The notes under the pieces were generated by a model. The model made no database searches. It was not told where the DNA came from and saw only the letters and a list, made by a program, of their open reading frames with translations. A program made the translations under genes and the position numbers. A stretch of DNA of 64,000 nt from Wuchereria bancrofti (Eukaryota > Nematoda > Chromadorea > Rhabditida > Onchocercidae), in NCBI GenBank assembly GCA_005281725.1, contig SSBO01000001.1, positions 5,874,399-5,938,398 on the forward strand. The letters run 5' to 3'. Below, piece after piece: positions 30,001 through 41,179 of the stretch (position 1 is the stretch's first letter; every line of letters begins with the position of its first letter).

Positions 30001-30328
30001 AACTTTTTTGACTTTTTGTGCCTTGTCACTCATCTTGCAATCCGTCTCTCCTTCTCTTTCTCTTCCTCTTGCATTCGTCAACCGTTTCCTCTGATTTTTC
30101 AAATTTCAGTGGAAAACGGACTGTTTCAAGAAATACAATATCCTTTGCAGATTCGTTCACATCACAATAGAAATGAATGATGGGAGAAGGTAGATGAGAA
30201 AAGATTTGTTTACTTTATGTTGAAAGGAAGTAACCGATGAACGGATGGTGCGTGGGTACCTGTGCTTTCTGCAGGTAGCAATCAGCCTCCCAGAATGGAC
30301 TGTCTCTTTCTTCATATTTCATCGCCAT
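8..30328 (-). CDS. gei-1: DLC1/STARD13-family RhoGAP, N-terminal part with SAM domain (partial, runs off left edge)
   Basis: Exons read on the minus strand, 5' to 3': 30328-30260, 27783-27704, 26379-26249, 25825-25638, 25253-25043, 24741-24645, 24550-24431, 23631-23442, 22349-21684, 21325-21161, 10987-10640, 9074-8910, 8694-8600, 7807-7710, 5914-5660, 5208-4952, 4875-4678, 4519-4480, 844-773, 537-410, 61-8. All joins keep phase, but the 7710/5914 join depends on a choice of donor. The sum is 3,627 nt (1,209 codons). About 1,110 residues of Ser/Thr/Asn-rich, probably disordered sequence with basic clusters precede a SAM domain encoded by the last three exons, with motifs AVECVRWLRDAGFPQYARLYE split as WLRDAGFPQYA and FPIDIRSVKRDHEFLDD, then LFRRLNALNRCAIMK. 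This matches the DLC1/STARD13/STARD8 SAM domain. Family members carry RhoGAP and START domains further C-terminal, outside this window, and inactivate RhoA at focal adhesions. The symbol is the C. elegans family member from memory. The start at 30328 has an in-frame stop just upstream. Confidence 0.85.
410..844 (-). other. SAM domain of the DLC-type RhoGAP (two exons)
   Basis: Exons 844-773 and 537-410 carry the diagnostic SAM domain. The first gives WLRDAGFPQYARLYE and the second FPIDIRSVKRDHEFLDDD followed by LRALFRRLNALNRC. The Phe-Pro-Gln-Tyr and Phe-Pro-Ile-Asp-Ile motifs, and the basic pair in the LFRRLN helix, are conserved in DLC-family SAM domains. Phase is 2+69+1 nt, then 2+126 nt, joining cleanly to the 40-nt exon at 4480-4519 and to the 54-nt exon at 8-61. 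This is the only part of the large gene whose family can be recognised directly from sequence. Confidence 0.93.
845..4479. other. Intron of the DLC-type gene, no further feature seen
   Basis: This 3.6-kb AT-rich stretch lies between the 40-nt exon (4480-4519) and the first SAM exon (773-844). The splice phases of the flanking exons match without any exon in between. The only ORFs inside (for example 2692-2913 plus and 3197-3412 minus) have AT-driven composition and no splice context, and I see nothing else. Confidence 0.6.
5915..7709. other. Intron of the DLC-type gene with an unresolved splice phase
   Basis: The upstream exon (7807 downward) can end at 7693 (AAG/GTTTTT, phase 0) or at 7710 (ATCA/GTGAAA, phase 1). 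Only the second joins in phase to the exon starting at 5914. If the first donor is used, an additional exon of length 1 mod 3 should lie in this interval. A weak minus-strand candidate is around 6480-6560, but I could not confirm it. Confidence 0.45.
7876..7961. repeat. Inverted repeat, 15-bp arms, possible foldback element
   Basis: ATATTCTCGACTCTC at 7876-7890 is matched by GAGAGTTGAGAATAT at 7947-7961, its reverse complement with one mismatch. The 56-bp loop contains a second, smaller palindrome (TCGCG and CGCGA). It lies in the intron between exons 8600-8694 and 7710-7807 of the DLC-type gene. The size and structure would fit a small non-autonomous foldback element or a decayed transposon end. 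No target-site duplication could be assigned. Confidence 0.5.
13921..13978. repeat. CA/CATA/TA microsatellite
   Basis: A run of ACACAC, CATA repeats and TATATA lies in the large intron of the DLC-type gene. The short translated cysteine/valine/tyrosine-rich frames over it are artefacts of the repeat. Confidence 0.9.
15746..15844. repeat. Imperfect tandem duplication, about 42-bp unit, 57-bp period
   Basis: The segment TCTGAGATCGAGTAAGAATT, then TCATCTGAACTGAAATGAAA, beginning near 15746 recurs near 15803 as TCTGAAATCGAGTAAGAATT, then TTACCTGAACTGAACTGAAA. The copies differ at a few positions. Two copies are visible. Confidence 0.8.
21095..21150. repeat. CA/CATA microsatellite beside a splice donor
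   Basis: A (CA)n and CATA repeat begins about 10 nt inside the intron that follows the DLC-type exon 21161-21325. On the transcribed strand the donor GTTAGT is followed almost at once by a long GT-rich run. Confidence 0.9.
21684..22349 (-). other. Largest exon of the DLC-type gene (222 codons, low complexity)
   Basis: This is an open, phase-0 to phase-0 exon of 666 nt. The acceptor is TTTCAG at its 5' side and the donor reads AAA/GTAGGT. The translation starts AITKLGCNELYDHN and is rich in Ser, Asn, Lys and Arg, with a basic stretch (SWRFLSRKKYQSFKKYLKWY) near the middle. No domain is recognisable. The methionine at 22304 could act as an internal start for a shorter isoform, but nothing nearby resembles a promoter or leader splice site. 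Confidence 0.8.
27784..30259. other. First coding intron of the DLC-type gene
   Basis: The flanking minus-strand exons both have phase-0 boundaries. The interval holds a CA microsatellite (29855-29935) and a coding-like plus-strand stretch at 29021-29124. Plus-strand ORFs at 29582-29848 and 29962-30180 are open but have no supporting homology that I can recognise. Confidence 0.5.
29855..29935. repeat. CA-rich microsatellite
   Basis: Interrupted (CA)n with CGTATA, GCATGCA and CATA interruptions, in the first coding intron of the DLC-type gene. Confidence 0.9.
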
Positions 30329-30353
30329 ACAATCAATTTGTTACTACTTTGCC
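30329..30353 (-). promoter_or_regulatory. Possible trans-splice or 5' leader acceptor of the DLC-type gene
   Basis: On the minus strand, GAATTTACAG/GC ends at 30353 and lies 24 nt before the proposed ATG at 30328. An in-frame TAA lies between the two. The arrangement (acceptor-like sequence, very short leader, ATG) is typical of spliced-leader addition in nematodes, but an ordinary intron from a non-coding upstream exon would look the same. Confidence 0.35.
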
Positions 30354-33300
30354 TGTAAATTCTATGAATGAAAAGAATTTGAAAACTTAAATATGAAATC
30401 ACATGTTGATTTAGTTGAAGTTAGGTAATTAAAACTTTTAGATTGGCGATCACTTTAATGTCATAGACATTTTCTGTTAAAAAAATGTAACTTAAGTCCA
30501 ATATATTTTTGCTAAAATCAAAAAACAATGCTTTAAACAAAGAGCAAAAGCTTATTTGTGCTCTTTTAAGCGTTAGTTTCAAAACTACTGCAAACTTATC
30601 CGAGGATAGTTCCCCTCTGGAATCAAGCATGGATTCAAACATGTGGTATTAACTATAACTGACATTTTCATTTAATAATCCTAATGAAATTAGAATCAAT
30701 AAAAGGTGTGCCGTTCAAAAGTAAAAAGTAAAGCGATAATCTATCGTTTTATTTCTATCGTAAAACGTCAATTGACATTGAATTCGTAAAAGAGAGAACT
30801 GCTTAGACAGTTTGGTTGTTTAGTGAAGAATAGTACACATTTCACAAAAAAATTTCTTCCCTAATTTATCTTTCTTTCATCCTTTAATACTAATTACTCT
30901 TTAGATTTGACAATGAATAAACAAATAATTAAGGAAAAGTTACCTGACTTATTTTAATGGATTATCTTTTCTTGACCAGTGACCACTTATTCTTTTCTAC
31001 TGCTCCTATCAAAATCCTATCACTTTGAATACACTGCAAATATGGCGGAATGATAATTGAATACATAAACAAAACAAATTAAAACTTCGTGGTGCTTAAT
31101 CGCATAAAAGAAATATTGAAAATTATAGTAGCAGACAATAAACTTGCTTATCAATAGCTTAATATTACTACTAAATGACAAATTGAATTAATATTATTAT
31201 TAAAAAGGAATTAATACTGCCATTAAAATTGTAATAAAATGAAAAATTATTTGCTTAAATCGTCGTTAAAGTTATAATTTTTTTTAGATTCTTCGTAATG
31301 CACTGCTAGTTGATCATTTCTGACGGTCATGTTCTCAATTTCCATACCAACTTAACTCGCTCACAATTTGATTTAGGGGCTTTACAAAATGATTGCAGAT
31401 TTAATCTATTGTACTCATTCTTCCATTTTCAATTGAATGACACATTCCATTTTGAAATTTAAAGAATTTAATAAATGCAAATAGAATTCATTCTGAAAAC
31501 TTTCTTTGTAAATGTTTCGAAGATATGTAATAATGAAAATTTGTATTCAACAGGCGAATTCAAAAAATGAAAATTCTATTGTTTGTAAATTTTTTTCTTT
31601 CGCTAAACATTACTGATATTTGAGAAATTTCGGAAAAAAGATTAGTCGATCGAAGTTTTTGCTCGGCCATTCTTATTCACAAATGCTCTAGTCACTCATC
31701 TGATAACTTTTATTACTTTTTTCAATCACTATAAAATATTTTTTTTTAAATCATTCGTTAGTCTGTTAATAAACTCTTTTACAGTACTGTGTTTCACTTA
31801 TACCGTATATTGAAGTTTTTTATTGATTTTTCTTTGAGTGATATGATTTTGAAGTGATATGAACAAATGCAAATTGTATAGACATGAAAGGGCGATACGA
31901 GTTTTTCAGACTTTAGAATCATTGAATCGCACATACTATTCCAAATCTATTCTGGTTACCAACCTTTTTTCTTCCTGTTATTACTATCCTTTCCTAAAAA
32001 ATGGCACGAAATTTGAATTTATTTAAACAATAAGATAAAAAGGTAGAGAAGTTAGCAGTTTAATTCAGTATAAAACATATAATACGCAACATTCAATTTG
32101 TCATAGAATTTAATTATTTTGGATTTAATATTTTTATGAATCGTATATTTCTTCTGTACACTATTTTTACATTTTCCTTTTTAAGCACTTTTTCGAAAGA
32201 AAAGTATAAACCAATAAGAAAATAATTTGAGTAGAAGTTGGTATTTTAATAAAATGAGAATGCCGTAGAAACATATTGCAGTTAATATAACGCTACTAGT
32301 GTTATTGACCAGAAAAAAAAAATTATGTAATAGTGTGATTGAATGGAAAAGAGTCGCTGTAATTCTCGTGTCACATTTCAATATGCTATTGAATCGGATT
32401 CATTATAATTCTATCAGTATTAGCAACCGAATTTGACATTTAATATTATTCCGTAATAAACCTTCACAATATATGTGCATGATCATACGACATTTAGATA
32501 ATGGCATTGGAAAAGGGTTCAATTCCTCTTCTAACTATCAATCAACCGGTAGTTATGATCGAAATGTTCGGTTTCCAAAGCTGTGTGTAAGTTCGTAATA
32601 ACATAAAAATAGATTGCAAATATTGGATGTGAAAATTATTGCTGGTATGTTAATGGTGGTGGGCTGTTACGTGTTTTCCATTAGACATACCAAGTGCAGA
32701 AGTTCAATCACAATCCGCGGTTGATAAACCATTTGGTAGCAGGGGTAGAGCTGGTGTTTTTGCAGTAGACTAAATAGTAAATCGTTGTTTATGATGATTT
32801 CATACAATTTCATGTAAAAATTATCAAACAGAAATAGTACCTGCCATCTTGAGTACCCTGGAAAATTCGTGAGGTGATAAATACCATACGGAAACATAGT
32901 TAGCTAACACTGTCTAGAATCATAATTAGCTTTCAGTGTCATAATGAGATTTAGCAGCCTTAAAAAATAAGGATCAATAAATTTTTCTCCCTTAAGATAA
33001 TCAATAAATTTTATACTAATCGACTGGACAACTACTAATGATGAATAAACACAATTTTACATTTAAAAAAAAAGAGCAATTCAGAACGAAAAAGTAAAGA
33101 AGTGAATGAAGTCAAAATCAATAGAACTCTAAATGATAGCAATCTTTTTCACAGCATCGCAAGCATTCATTGTGTACAATACAGAGACGATAAAATGGCT
33201 TTTCTGTATTAAAATAACCTTTTGAAAAACTTTAAAATTCTTCAAAAATTTGCGGTTTCGCTAGCATTCTCAGACATTATCAGATATTTTAGAGTTCAGT

Positions 33301-36300
33301 AGACAATGCATGTTCATTGTGCAATAGTAGTAGAAATGCGGGAAAATATAATATTCAAGATTGAAAATAGAAAGAAATTAACAGAAGCAGATGCGTCGAC
33401 ACTGAAAAGTGCTCTGCAGAAATGTATGAGAGATCAATGAGTTCTTTTCCATCTTTTTCTGCTGCTCCTCTCCTATTAACACTAGTATTCATCGTTTTTA
33501 TTACTTCCCATTTTCTCAAATATGGTTTGTTGATATGAAATTTTCTATACGTCACCTAATCACCTGATATGCACATTTAGCGTTATCTCCTTTCCTATCA
33601 AGAGAAATGCTGATAATCATATGATAGACATTGGACACATATGATCAACTGATTGTGATCACACTTCTACTCAGCGATACTGAATGTATTGAGTTGCGAG
33701 TGGCTTATGTTAGTACTGACATATTAGCTTTTATTGTTATCAAAGTTAATACTGATCACAGTTTTTTTCTAACTTTCTAACAATCTCCTAACTATTCAGT
33801 GAAAGAAATGATCGGGGAAGAATGTTCGAGAGAAAGCATTCCAGTTAGCTACTGCAAAGTATTAAAGGCTTAATAAATCAGTTTGATAAAAAGACAGAAA
33901 TTTATTTGGGATACTTATATGATTCTGTTTTAGCTTATTTTGAACCTCCCTCCGATAGTACTTTCTCAATCCATAACTCGTTTCTAGGTTTGTCCTTTTT
34001 TTTTTTTTTTTTGTTTCAGACAGTTCGCCAAAGAGGAAAATGTGCTTTTTTCCGCCTGAAAGATATATTTATCTGAGATTCTGCAAAAAAAAAAGAAAAA
34101 AAAAACATTGTTAATGACAAATGATTATTTGTGATAGTTGTACTACTTGCCTTTAAAACGTGCTTTACAAAATTTACAACGATTGTATCAATGAATGTGA
34201 ATTTATGCCTGTCAAGTGGTTTCAGTCCATTACGTTTATTTGTGTGTATGTATATGCAAACGATTATAGCTTTCTTTTTCCTTTGCAGTGCTTTTATTTT
34301 ATTGTCAGTTAAAATAGATGAAAATTTTCCTTGAAAAAATTTTTTCTAAAGTCCTCAAAAAAGTCAGATTTTTCAAGAATAAAACACTACGTTGCAAAAA
34401 TTGATGGACCCAATAACTTTTCTTAGCTTTTCGATATTTCACTGTACACAATCTAGTCACCTTCCCTTCAATCTTCTTGTATTCCAATGACCTTGAAATC
34501 TGCAAAAGAATTTGGACATGGAGAGATGTATACAAAAGGTTAGAGGATGACAACAAACTCCTCATCAGTACTTTTTACATTATTCAAAGTTTTCTTTGAT
34601 ATGAAACAAATTCGTTGAAGTTTTTCGTTGAAATTCGTTGAGCCTTTCAGAATTTGCTATTTATAAACATGTAAACAATTTCATTTATTCTGATAATAGC
34701 CAATAATTATTCATTAGAAGTGATAATCAAAGGAATGGGTGTAACTTCAGAAAGCAAAACTAATTTTCTTTAAAAGTAATTCGCTCAACTTCAGAAGTTG
34801 AAGTTCCGTGTGAAATAGGAAAAGTTAGCTAATTTCATTTTTGTCACCAAGAAAATACTATTAAGTGGGGGACTGGCTATTTCTGCAATGCTATTTGGAA
34901 AGGACAACAATCGGAAATTTGATGGCATCACCGAATAAGTGGTTACAATTATACTGATATTACTTGAAAAATTGTTCAAATGTAAATGCAACTTCGAAAA
35001 AAGATACTGCAACTTCACTTTCACATAAAATCTCTCTCTTATAACAATGGAAAGAATTTAAAGAAGAAATTTCAGCAGTTATACCAACGAATCATTGCTT
35101 TTGTCAAGTGGTTTTTCACTAAATAAATGAATTAATTAACCATTTAACCAAAACCATTTAAGATTGCTTGTATTGAATAACTATTCAAGTGCAAATAGGT
35201 AATACTTCAGAAAGTTTGTTAATACTTGTGTTTTTTAGATGTGTGAACTTTAATAACCAAGCTGATCAAATAACAGTAAAACGACAATTTGTGGATTTAA
35301 ATTTTCATAAAGAAATGAATGGATAGAATGGAAAAACGACTGATAAATAAAAGATTTAAAAATTAAAGAAAAGCAGACAATCAAATGAGCAGCCAATAAA
35401 ATATCATCAATCTTATGGCTATTGGTAATGTGTCATGTCAACAAATAGGTGAAATTTTCAAGGACAATACGAACTGTTTCAAATTATCAGCATGATTCTC
35501 GTCAATTTTATCCGAATCGATCAAATCAATTAACCACTGAAAGAAAGACAGGGAAAGAGATAGGAATATTTAGAGGGATAAATTCAGGAAGAATGGAAAG
35601 AAAAGGGATGGTAAATTTCCACTCAAAGTCGGAAATATCTCATAATTTCGAATTGTGATTTTGGATCCAAGTGTCAAATTTTTGTCAAAGTGCGAAAGCA
35701 GATGCAGTGGGCAAAGATTAAAATTCAAAATGGTTGTTTCTTCTTTTATCGAAAAATAAAAAAAGTTTTAAAAAGTAAAGCACTGAATTAATAGCAAAAA
35801 AAAAAAGATTACGGTGCAAAGGCAAAATAATGAAGTAATCGTTAATACAACTGATACAACACACGTCACCAACTTCTGTCGTTAGAATGACCGGACCTCT
35901 ATCATGTCATTTTATCTGGTCACGGCCATCTGTAGAAATGATAATCAGTTTCACCAATAAAAACCTTACTGCTATCGGATATGTTGTTTGTCGACATGTT
36001 TTCTATATCTGTGTCAATTTCATGTAAAGAAACCACTTATTGCTACATATTCACAAAATATTTGCAACAGATATAAAGTTTAAAAGGTGGGTTATTGTTG
36101 ATACTTTGATTAGTTCCCAAATGATACTTGGATTTAGCAAATTTGAATCAAAGAATGCATACATAAGCTGGGAAGTCAAACATAAAAGGACCTTGCGCTT
36201 ACCATTTTTATTGAATCGGAATTCATCTCGTCGTAACTATAATATGCTTATTAAATGTGCTCACATACTATTAACGTCTCAAGTTAGCGTCAAGAAAAAA

Positions 36301-37852
36301 GTGTAACCATACACGTGGCAGAACTGTGAGTTTGTTGGAATGAATCAATCGTGATATATGGCATGCATGCAGCTGCAACAAATAAAAATCATTATGTAGA
36401 TGGAAACAATGGTAGATCTGCTGATGTTGACAGTATAGAATGTGGTGTAGTTTAAAACTCATCAACAAAAACAATAAAACTGACAGAACAAAAATGGTAT
36501 AATCAACAAAGTGGGTTGATATCATCTCTCAAAGCACATCTTCTCTTTTAAAAAAACCGGTATGTTAAAGAATTATTTTGCTCGTATTTTCAAAAATTTT
36601 CAGAAATATAACTTTTCTCTTTTCAAATGAAATGCAAATATTTGTTTGTTTAGTAGATATTTGTTTGGCAAAAGTTATCTAGTTGGATAAGTCTGTGGAA
36701 ATCTCAAAAGCGATGTCCTAATCAATCCTCTTCAAAACTTCCCTTTTTTTTCAAATTTTTTTGCTAAATGTAGAAACTTAGGAAAAATTCTCAGTAAGAA
36801 TAATAAAATCAATAATATTGAGCTCTAGAAATTTTAATTTTGCAGTTTGTTTAATTTGTACTTTGTTAAATTTCAAATTTGCCTGAGTCGGAAAACTCGT
36901 TCATAATTTCATTCCCGGCGATTTCAACAATTTCGTTGCAAGTCTTCAAAAAAATGAGACGGGATGTTTAAGAAATCATTCTCCTCAGAATCTATGAAAT
37001 TATAAAAAGGATAAAAAGAATTCTTTTACATAAACTGGAATATTTTAAATCATCCAAATGAGAAGCACGGTCTTTTTTAAGCGATTGATACGATCGTTTA
37101 TTTTTATTAATCTTCAAATTTCGTTGCAAGTCTTCAAAATCTGAGACGGCCTAATAAACGCATATTCACATCTTATATTGTTAGGCACTGTGTTTTTGTC
37201 TACTGTATTAAAGAAAACTTACGCGTTTGGACTAAACATAAGTATGAACACATTACACATATTATATTAAAATGTTTAATATGTAACAAAGATCAGCAAC
37301 TTACGTTAGAATAAAATAAGAAACTCCTTCTCAAAAATGAGCAAAAAATTCGTACGTGTATAATCTAAAAGCGGAACATCAGTAGTGGGACGTATGATTA
37401 CTTTCGAGATAGAATCCAGAAGGAGCAACTAATTAGGATAAATTCTAATGAATCAGCAGTCTATTGATTATGCTGAGGTGAGAGGTAATGAAGAATTTAG
37501 ACTCATTGAAAGCAAAGGATAAGAAAGGAAGGAAGAAAAAGGAAAGATCTGAGAGAAATGACTGTCCACTCGCTGTAGTGATGACCACTGCTACAGCCAC
37601 TTTATGTCGTACTATTTCCACTGTGCAAACAGTATCAGATATCATCTCATTAAATCATATCTATTAGTCTTATGTGCGACGCTTCCATCTATGCTTCAAC
37701 GTCGCCGTTGTCACCATACAATCACGTCACACAGTTGTAGGTCTTTACATTTATCCTAAAACGAACTTGTTAAAACTGGGACAATTGGCAGAAAGGGTAG
37801 GAAATTTATGATGAACATGTGGAAAGTGATTTGGATGTAAAGATCAGTAAAG
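30354..37852. other. AT-rich region with no assignable gene
   Basis: This is upstream of the DLC-type gene. I recognise no conserved family. Small patches of higher GC with splice-like borders occur at 32499-32587 and 33934-33987 (plus) and 34459-34499 (minus), but open frames exist on both strands and none can be tied to a family. A 17-base T run lies at 33996-34012, and a short direct repeat sits near 36935 and 37119. Confidence 0.5.
36935..37158. repeat. Pair of short direct repeats
   Basis: The sequence TTTCGTTGCAAGTCTTCAAAA followed by TGAGACGG occurs near 36931-36962 and again near 37119-37148, with a small indel between the two parts. The spacing of about 190 bp and the imperfect match suggest an old local duplication or two copies of a dispersed repeat. 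Confidence 0.7.
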
Positions 37853-40283
37853 AATACATTTAAATACCAACCGATTAACTGATTCCAAAAGACTGTCCCA
37901 ATCATTTTTGTCTGAATCTGGACAGAATAATAATCAACGGAAAGATGGTATAAAACGGAAAGGTAACTTTAATATCGTAAAACCAAGAAATCCATCCAGC
38001 TGTCCTTCGTTTTGCCAATTTATACAAAAAAAAAGAAAATTACAAACAATAAATATATACAATGTGATGGTAAAATCGTTTAATTCAATTGTTCTCATTC
38101 AGTTTGAGAGAAAGAGAGGGAGGGACATTTCAAAATTATATGAAATGAAAAGAGGTTGAAATGATTTGAAAGCACGATAGCAACAGATTTGCTCATATTT
38201 CAGAATTTGTATTGGAAGACGTACTTTTTGCTTGATAATAATGCCTAGAAATGACAATACGATATAATACTAAAATGATTGTGAGACAATTGATTAATTG
38301 CTTAATTAATTAATCAATCAATTCATCAATTAATCAACTTTCTCTTTAGCTATATCAATTTCTAGTTAGACAAAAAGACAGTTTTGAGCGCTATGAAGAA
38401 AAAGGCACTGACTCTCGATAAAGAAACATTTCTCGCAGTTTTTTTCTTTTTGCCTCACGCATAAAGTATGCTGCTTGTTCGGAAAATAATCATTCACTTT
38501 TCTTTTTGAACCGATCGACTGATCGATGCTATAATAATACCAAAGCAAACGAATTGAAGTATTTGCTCTCTTTCTGCATCTCCCGTCATCTCTTCTTGTC
38601 GTATTGTTTATCAGTGTGATATCGATTACCTGCTTACTAGTAATCAAAGCATACGTCTGATGGTTCACTGGTAGCATAAAATGACTTAAGACATAAAATA
38701 ACTTGAAACAATGGGAAAAAACAATGCAATCATGTCAATAATCAGAAGAGGAGGTAAAGTAGAAAGTTTGACCGTCATTCGAGCTATCCATCATTTCGAT
38801 TTTCCTGCAAGCAAATTTTTATGAATTATTATGATATTAATTTACAATTGATGTACATGAAAAATTACAGATGAAAGATGAATTCAAAAAATAGTGAAAT
38901 ATGACTAATTATTGTAATGCTTTTCATGTCCTTGGTGTTTTCATCTGAAATAGTATAATGGAGACAGTCTGACAGCATATTACTGAATACTACTTTCCTT
39001 TTACTTTTCTAGAAAGAGATTGTTTTTTGTTTGTTAACAATGGAAAATAATTTTTTGAAGAAGTAAATGTAACAAAAAAAGCAATACAACTCAGTCATCA
39101 TCGCTGCGAAAAAGATAAAATTTCACTGCTTGCTGCCAATTTTATAAATTAGAAACTATAATTTAGATCTTTTAGCAGTGAAAAATGAATTACATTGCTG
39201 TGATAGTAGTATGAGATGATTTTGGAATAAACATTAAAATTATATTTACCGTTTCAAATTTTCCATTCCTTACTGAAATATGTAACAAATAAGCAGAAAA
39301 GGATTTTAGCAAAAAAGGCGCATCAATCAGTTTTGAAAGTAAAGTCAAGCAGAATTGAATAAAATATGGCTTTGAATGAAATCTTAACAATTGAATAATG
39401 AACTGCCGTCACCAGCAGATCACGTGTTCCAATTTTTCAGTGCTGCTTTCTGATAAGAACTGATTCATTTACAGAGTCAAATGCTTCAGTTTTTGAAGTT
39501 GAAAAAATTATAACAACGTGGAATAAGTAGGAACGAAAGACAAGCAGATTTCTAAGCAATCAATAAAAATTCCAGAAGCTATGGATGATAGACTACCAAA
39601 ATTTGGAGCACTTTTACCGGAATTTCTTGAAAATATGCGCTTTACAGTAAAACTGAACTCACATGCACATATCTATGCATATCAGCGATAAAAATGCAAT
39701 CCTTACTATCTTCTCAGACAGATATCTTTTTCTAATCAATAATGAGTTATGATTTGTAGGGGTTAGGCTGAATTCATATTCAAGTTATAGAAATTTTCTC
39801 AGTTAATGATTAGTTAAAATGAAATTAATAAATCGAACTGATAAGAAGGAAGATAGCTGCGGTGAAATTAACAGTAACTGATAAATGGGAATAAATGCAA
39901 ACAATGAAAGTGATTAGATTTTTTAACTGAACAAACGCAGTGTTTCAGTTAGGCTGGAGAAAGGAAGAGAAAAATAGTGCAATAACCTTTGAATTTTGCT
40001 GTGAGTATAAGTATAGCTTAAACTGTTTATGAATTTACGTTTGTTGATAATGGCAAATAATGCAGAAAGACGATAATGCAGAATGGAAATGTGAAGATGA
40101 AACAACTGAATTTTTAGTAAATACTTGATAAAAGAGAATTAGAATGTGACAAGAGGTGTAAGGATTATTACGATTTGCGCACTTCAAAAATTTCATATTT
40201 TAGAGGTGAATTTGAATAATGAAAGGTTGCGCAGTCGTTCATATGATGAGAAAAATTCAGAGAAGAACGACATTTTTTTAGAG
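37853..40283 (+). CDS. Candidate plus-strand exon pair, unknown protein (partial)
   Basis: Exons 37853-37962 and 40204-40283 join in phase. The first ends AAAG/GTAACT (one base over). The second starts after a strong acceptor (CATATTTTAG) with two bases and ends GAG/GTGATC. The peptide is Ser/Asn/Lys-rich: DSKRLSQSFLSESGQNNNQR, then across the junction IKRKEVNLNNERLRSRSYDE. I do not recognise it. The 5' acceptor is weak, and no further exons could be attached with confidence. It runs antisense to the intron of the minus-strand candidate at 38366-41179, so at least one of the two may be false. Confidence 0.25.
38290..38337. repeat. TTAATCAA-type AT-rich simple repeat
   Basis: A run of short units built from TTAAT, TGATT and ATCAA. 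It is low complexity and has no coding value. Confidence 0.75.
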
Positions 40284-41179
40284 GTGATCATGGAAATTTA
40301 TGTATGGATAACTATTTCAGTTTCAAATCAATTTGTTTAAAATAAAGCGAGTAAAATGGTTTTGATATTATTTCTGTTTTGTTTTAATTTCATTTAATTT
40401 ATGTTTTTCATTTAAGAAGTAGTAAAAGCTACAAAGTGTATTCCAAAAATTAAAATTTTGTTTAATTTTGAATTAACATGGCAGGAATGTAAATACCAAG
40501 TAATAAAAGTAATTGTGAAATAACGTAAAGTGATCGAAATTAAAGACTCAAAATGAAATTTAAATTACTGTTACGGAATCAATAAAAATGAGTTTAAAAA
40601 AATCAATAAAACTGTGTTTCAATTCGGATTTCAGTTGGACTTGTTTAAAACCAGTTGTGATTATACCGTTAGAAACAGGAGAGCAAATAGAGAGCGACCA
40701 GTGTCTTCCATGGCTATTCTGGATCAAATGAAAAATACATTAATATTTAATTAATTTTACTATTAAATTTTCGGTAATGTTCTTGAGAACCTTTTCATTG
40801 AGAGAGGGATGGTTGATAAAATCGGTGGTGATCTTAGGTCGCTTATGAGATGGCAGATGTATGGTATGAACTACACCTGCTTCTTCTAAGGATTGACCTC
40901 CCATTCAGTTAGTTGATGATATTTCCTATGATTTAAGAAATGTATGATTCTGACTATCTTTTGTCTGGTGATAATTGAATAAGTTGCTGCGAATTTAATT
41001 TCGATATTAACATTAAAGTACTTTAAATTTTAATTTATAAATGACATATAAACACTGTTTATCCCTACAATTTGTTTTTTTTTTTTAATGTTTCGTATAT
41101 ATTTAAATTACTAGAATCATTTTCCACTTGAAGCATATAATTCTTCCACTTCACTTTATCAGGTGGATTCGCAGTAATG
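38366..41179 (-). CDS. Candidate minus-strand multi-exon gene, unknown protein (partial)
   Basis: There are four candidate exons, 41179-41112, 40897-40791, 40718-40667 and 38667-38366, with mutually consistent phases (1/1, 2/0, 0/1, 2/stop). Visible peptide pieces are NPPDKVKWKNYMLQVENDS, EEAGVVHTIHLPSHKRPKI and HGRHWSLSICSP, and the last exon ends in a Cys- and Lys-rich tail. I know of no matching family. The acceptor at 40897 is not pyrimidine-rich, the first exon has no visible start codon, and a plus-strand frame is also open across 40780-40893. It lies about 1 kb downstream of the GILT-type gene on the same strand, so an operon partner is conceivable, but I found no clear leader acceptor and start. 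Confidence 0.28.

Noticed and set aside
31611..31667. Minus-strand MAEQKLRSTNLFSEISQIS before a possible GTAATG donor, considered as an alternative first exon of the DLC-type gene
   Set aside because: The next downstream exon (from 30352) has an in-frame stop before its ATG, so the join cannot be translated through. There is no further support.
38204..38235. Short plus-strand exon ending in TGA (FVLEDVLFA), considered as the last exon after 37962
   Set aside because: It fits in phase and has a good acceptor, but the alternative acceptor at 40204 gives a longer coding-like exon. The evidence was too thin to prefer it.
40780..40893. Plus-strand frame (ENLFIERGMVDKIGGDLRS) over the minus-strand candidate exon
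   Set aside because: It is open only because the two strands share codon register. The minus frame has consistent phases with three neighbouring exons, while the plus frame has no matching acceptor. The minus model is kept, but only as a low-confidence candidate.
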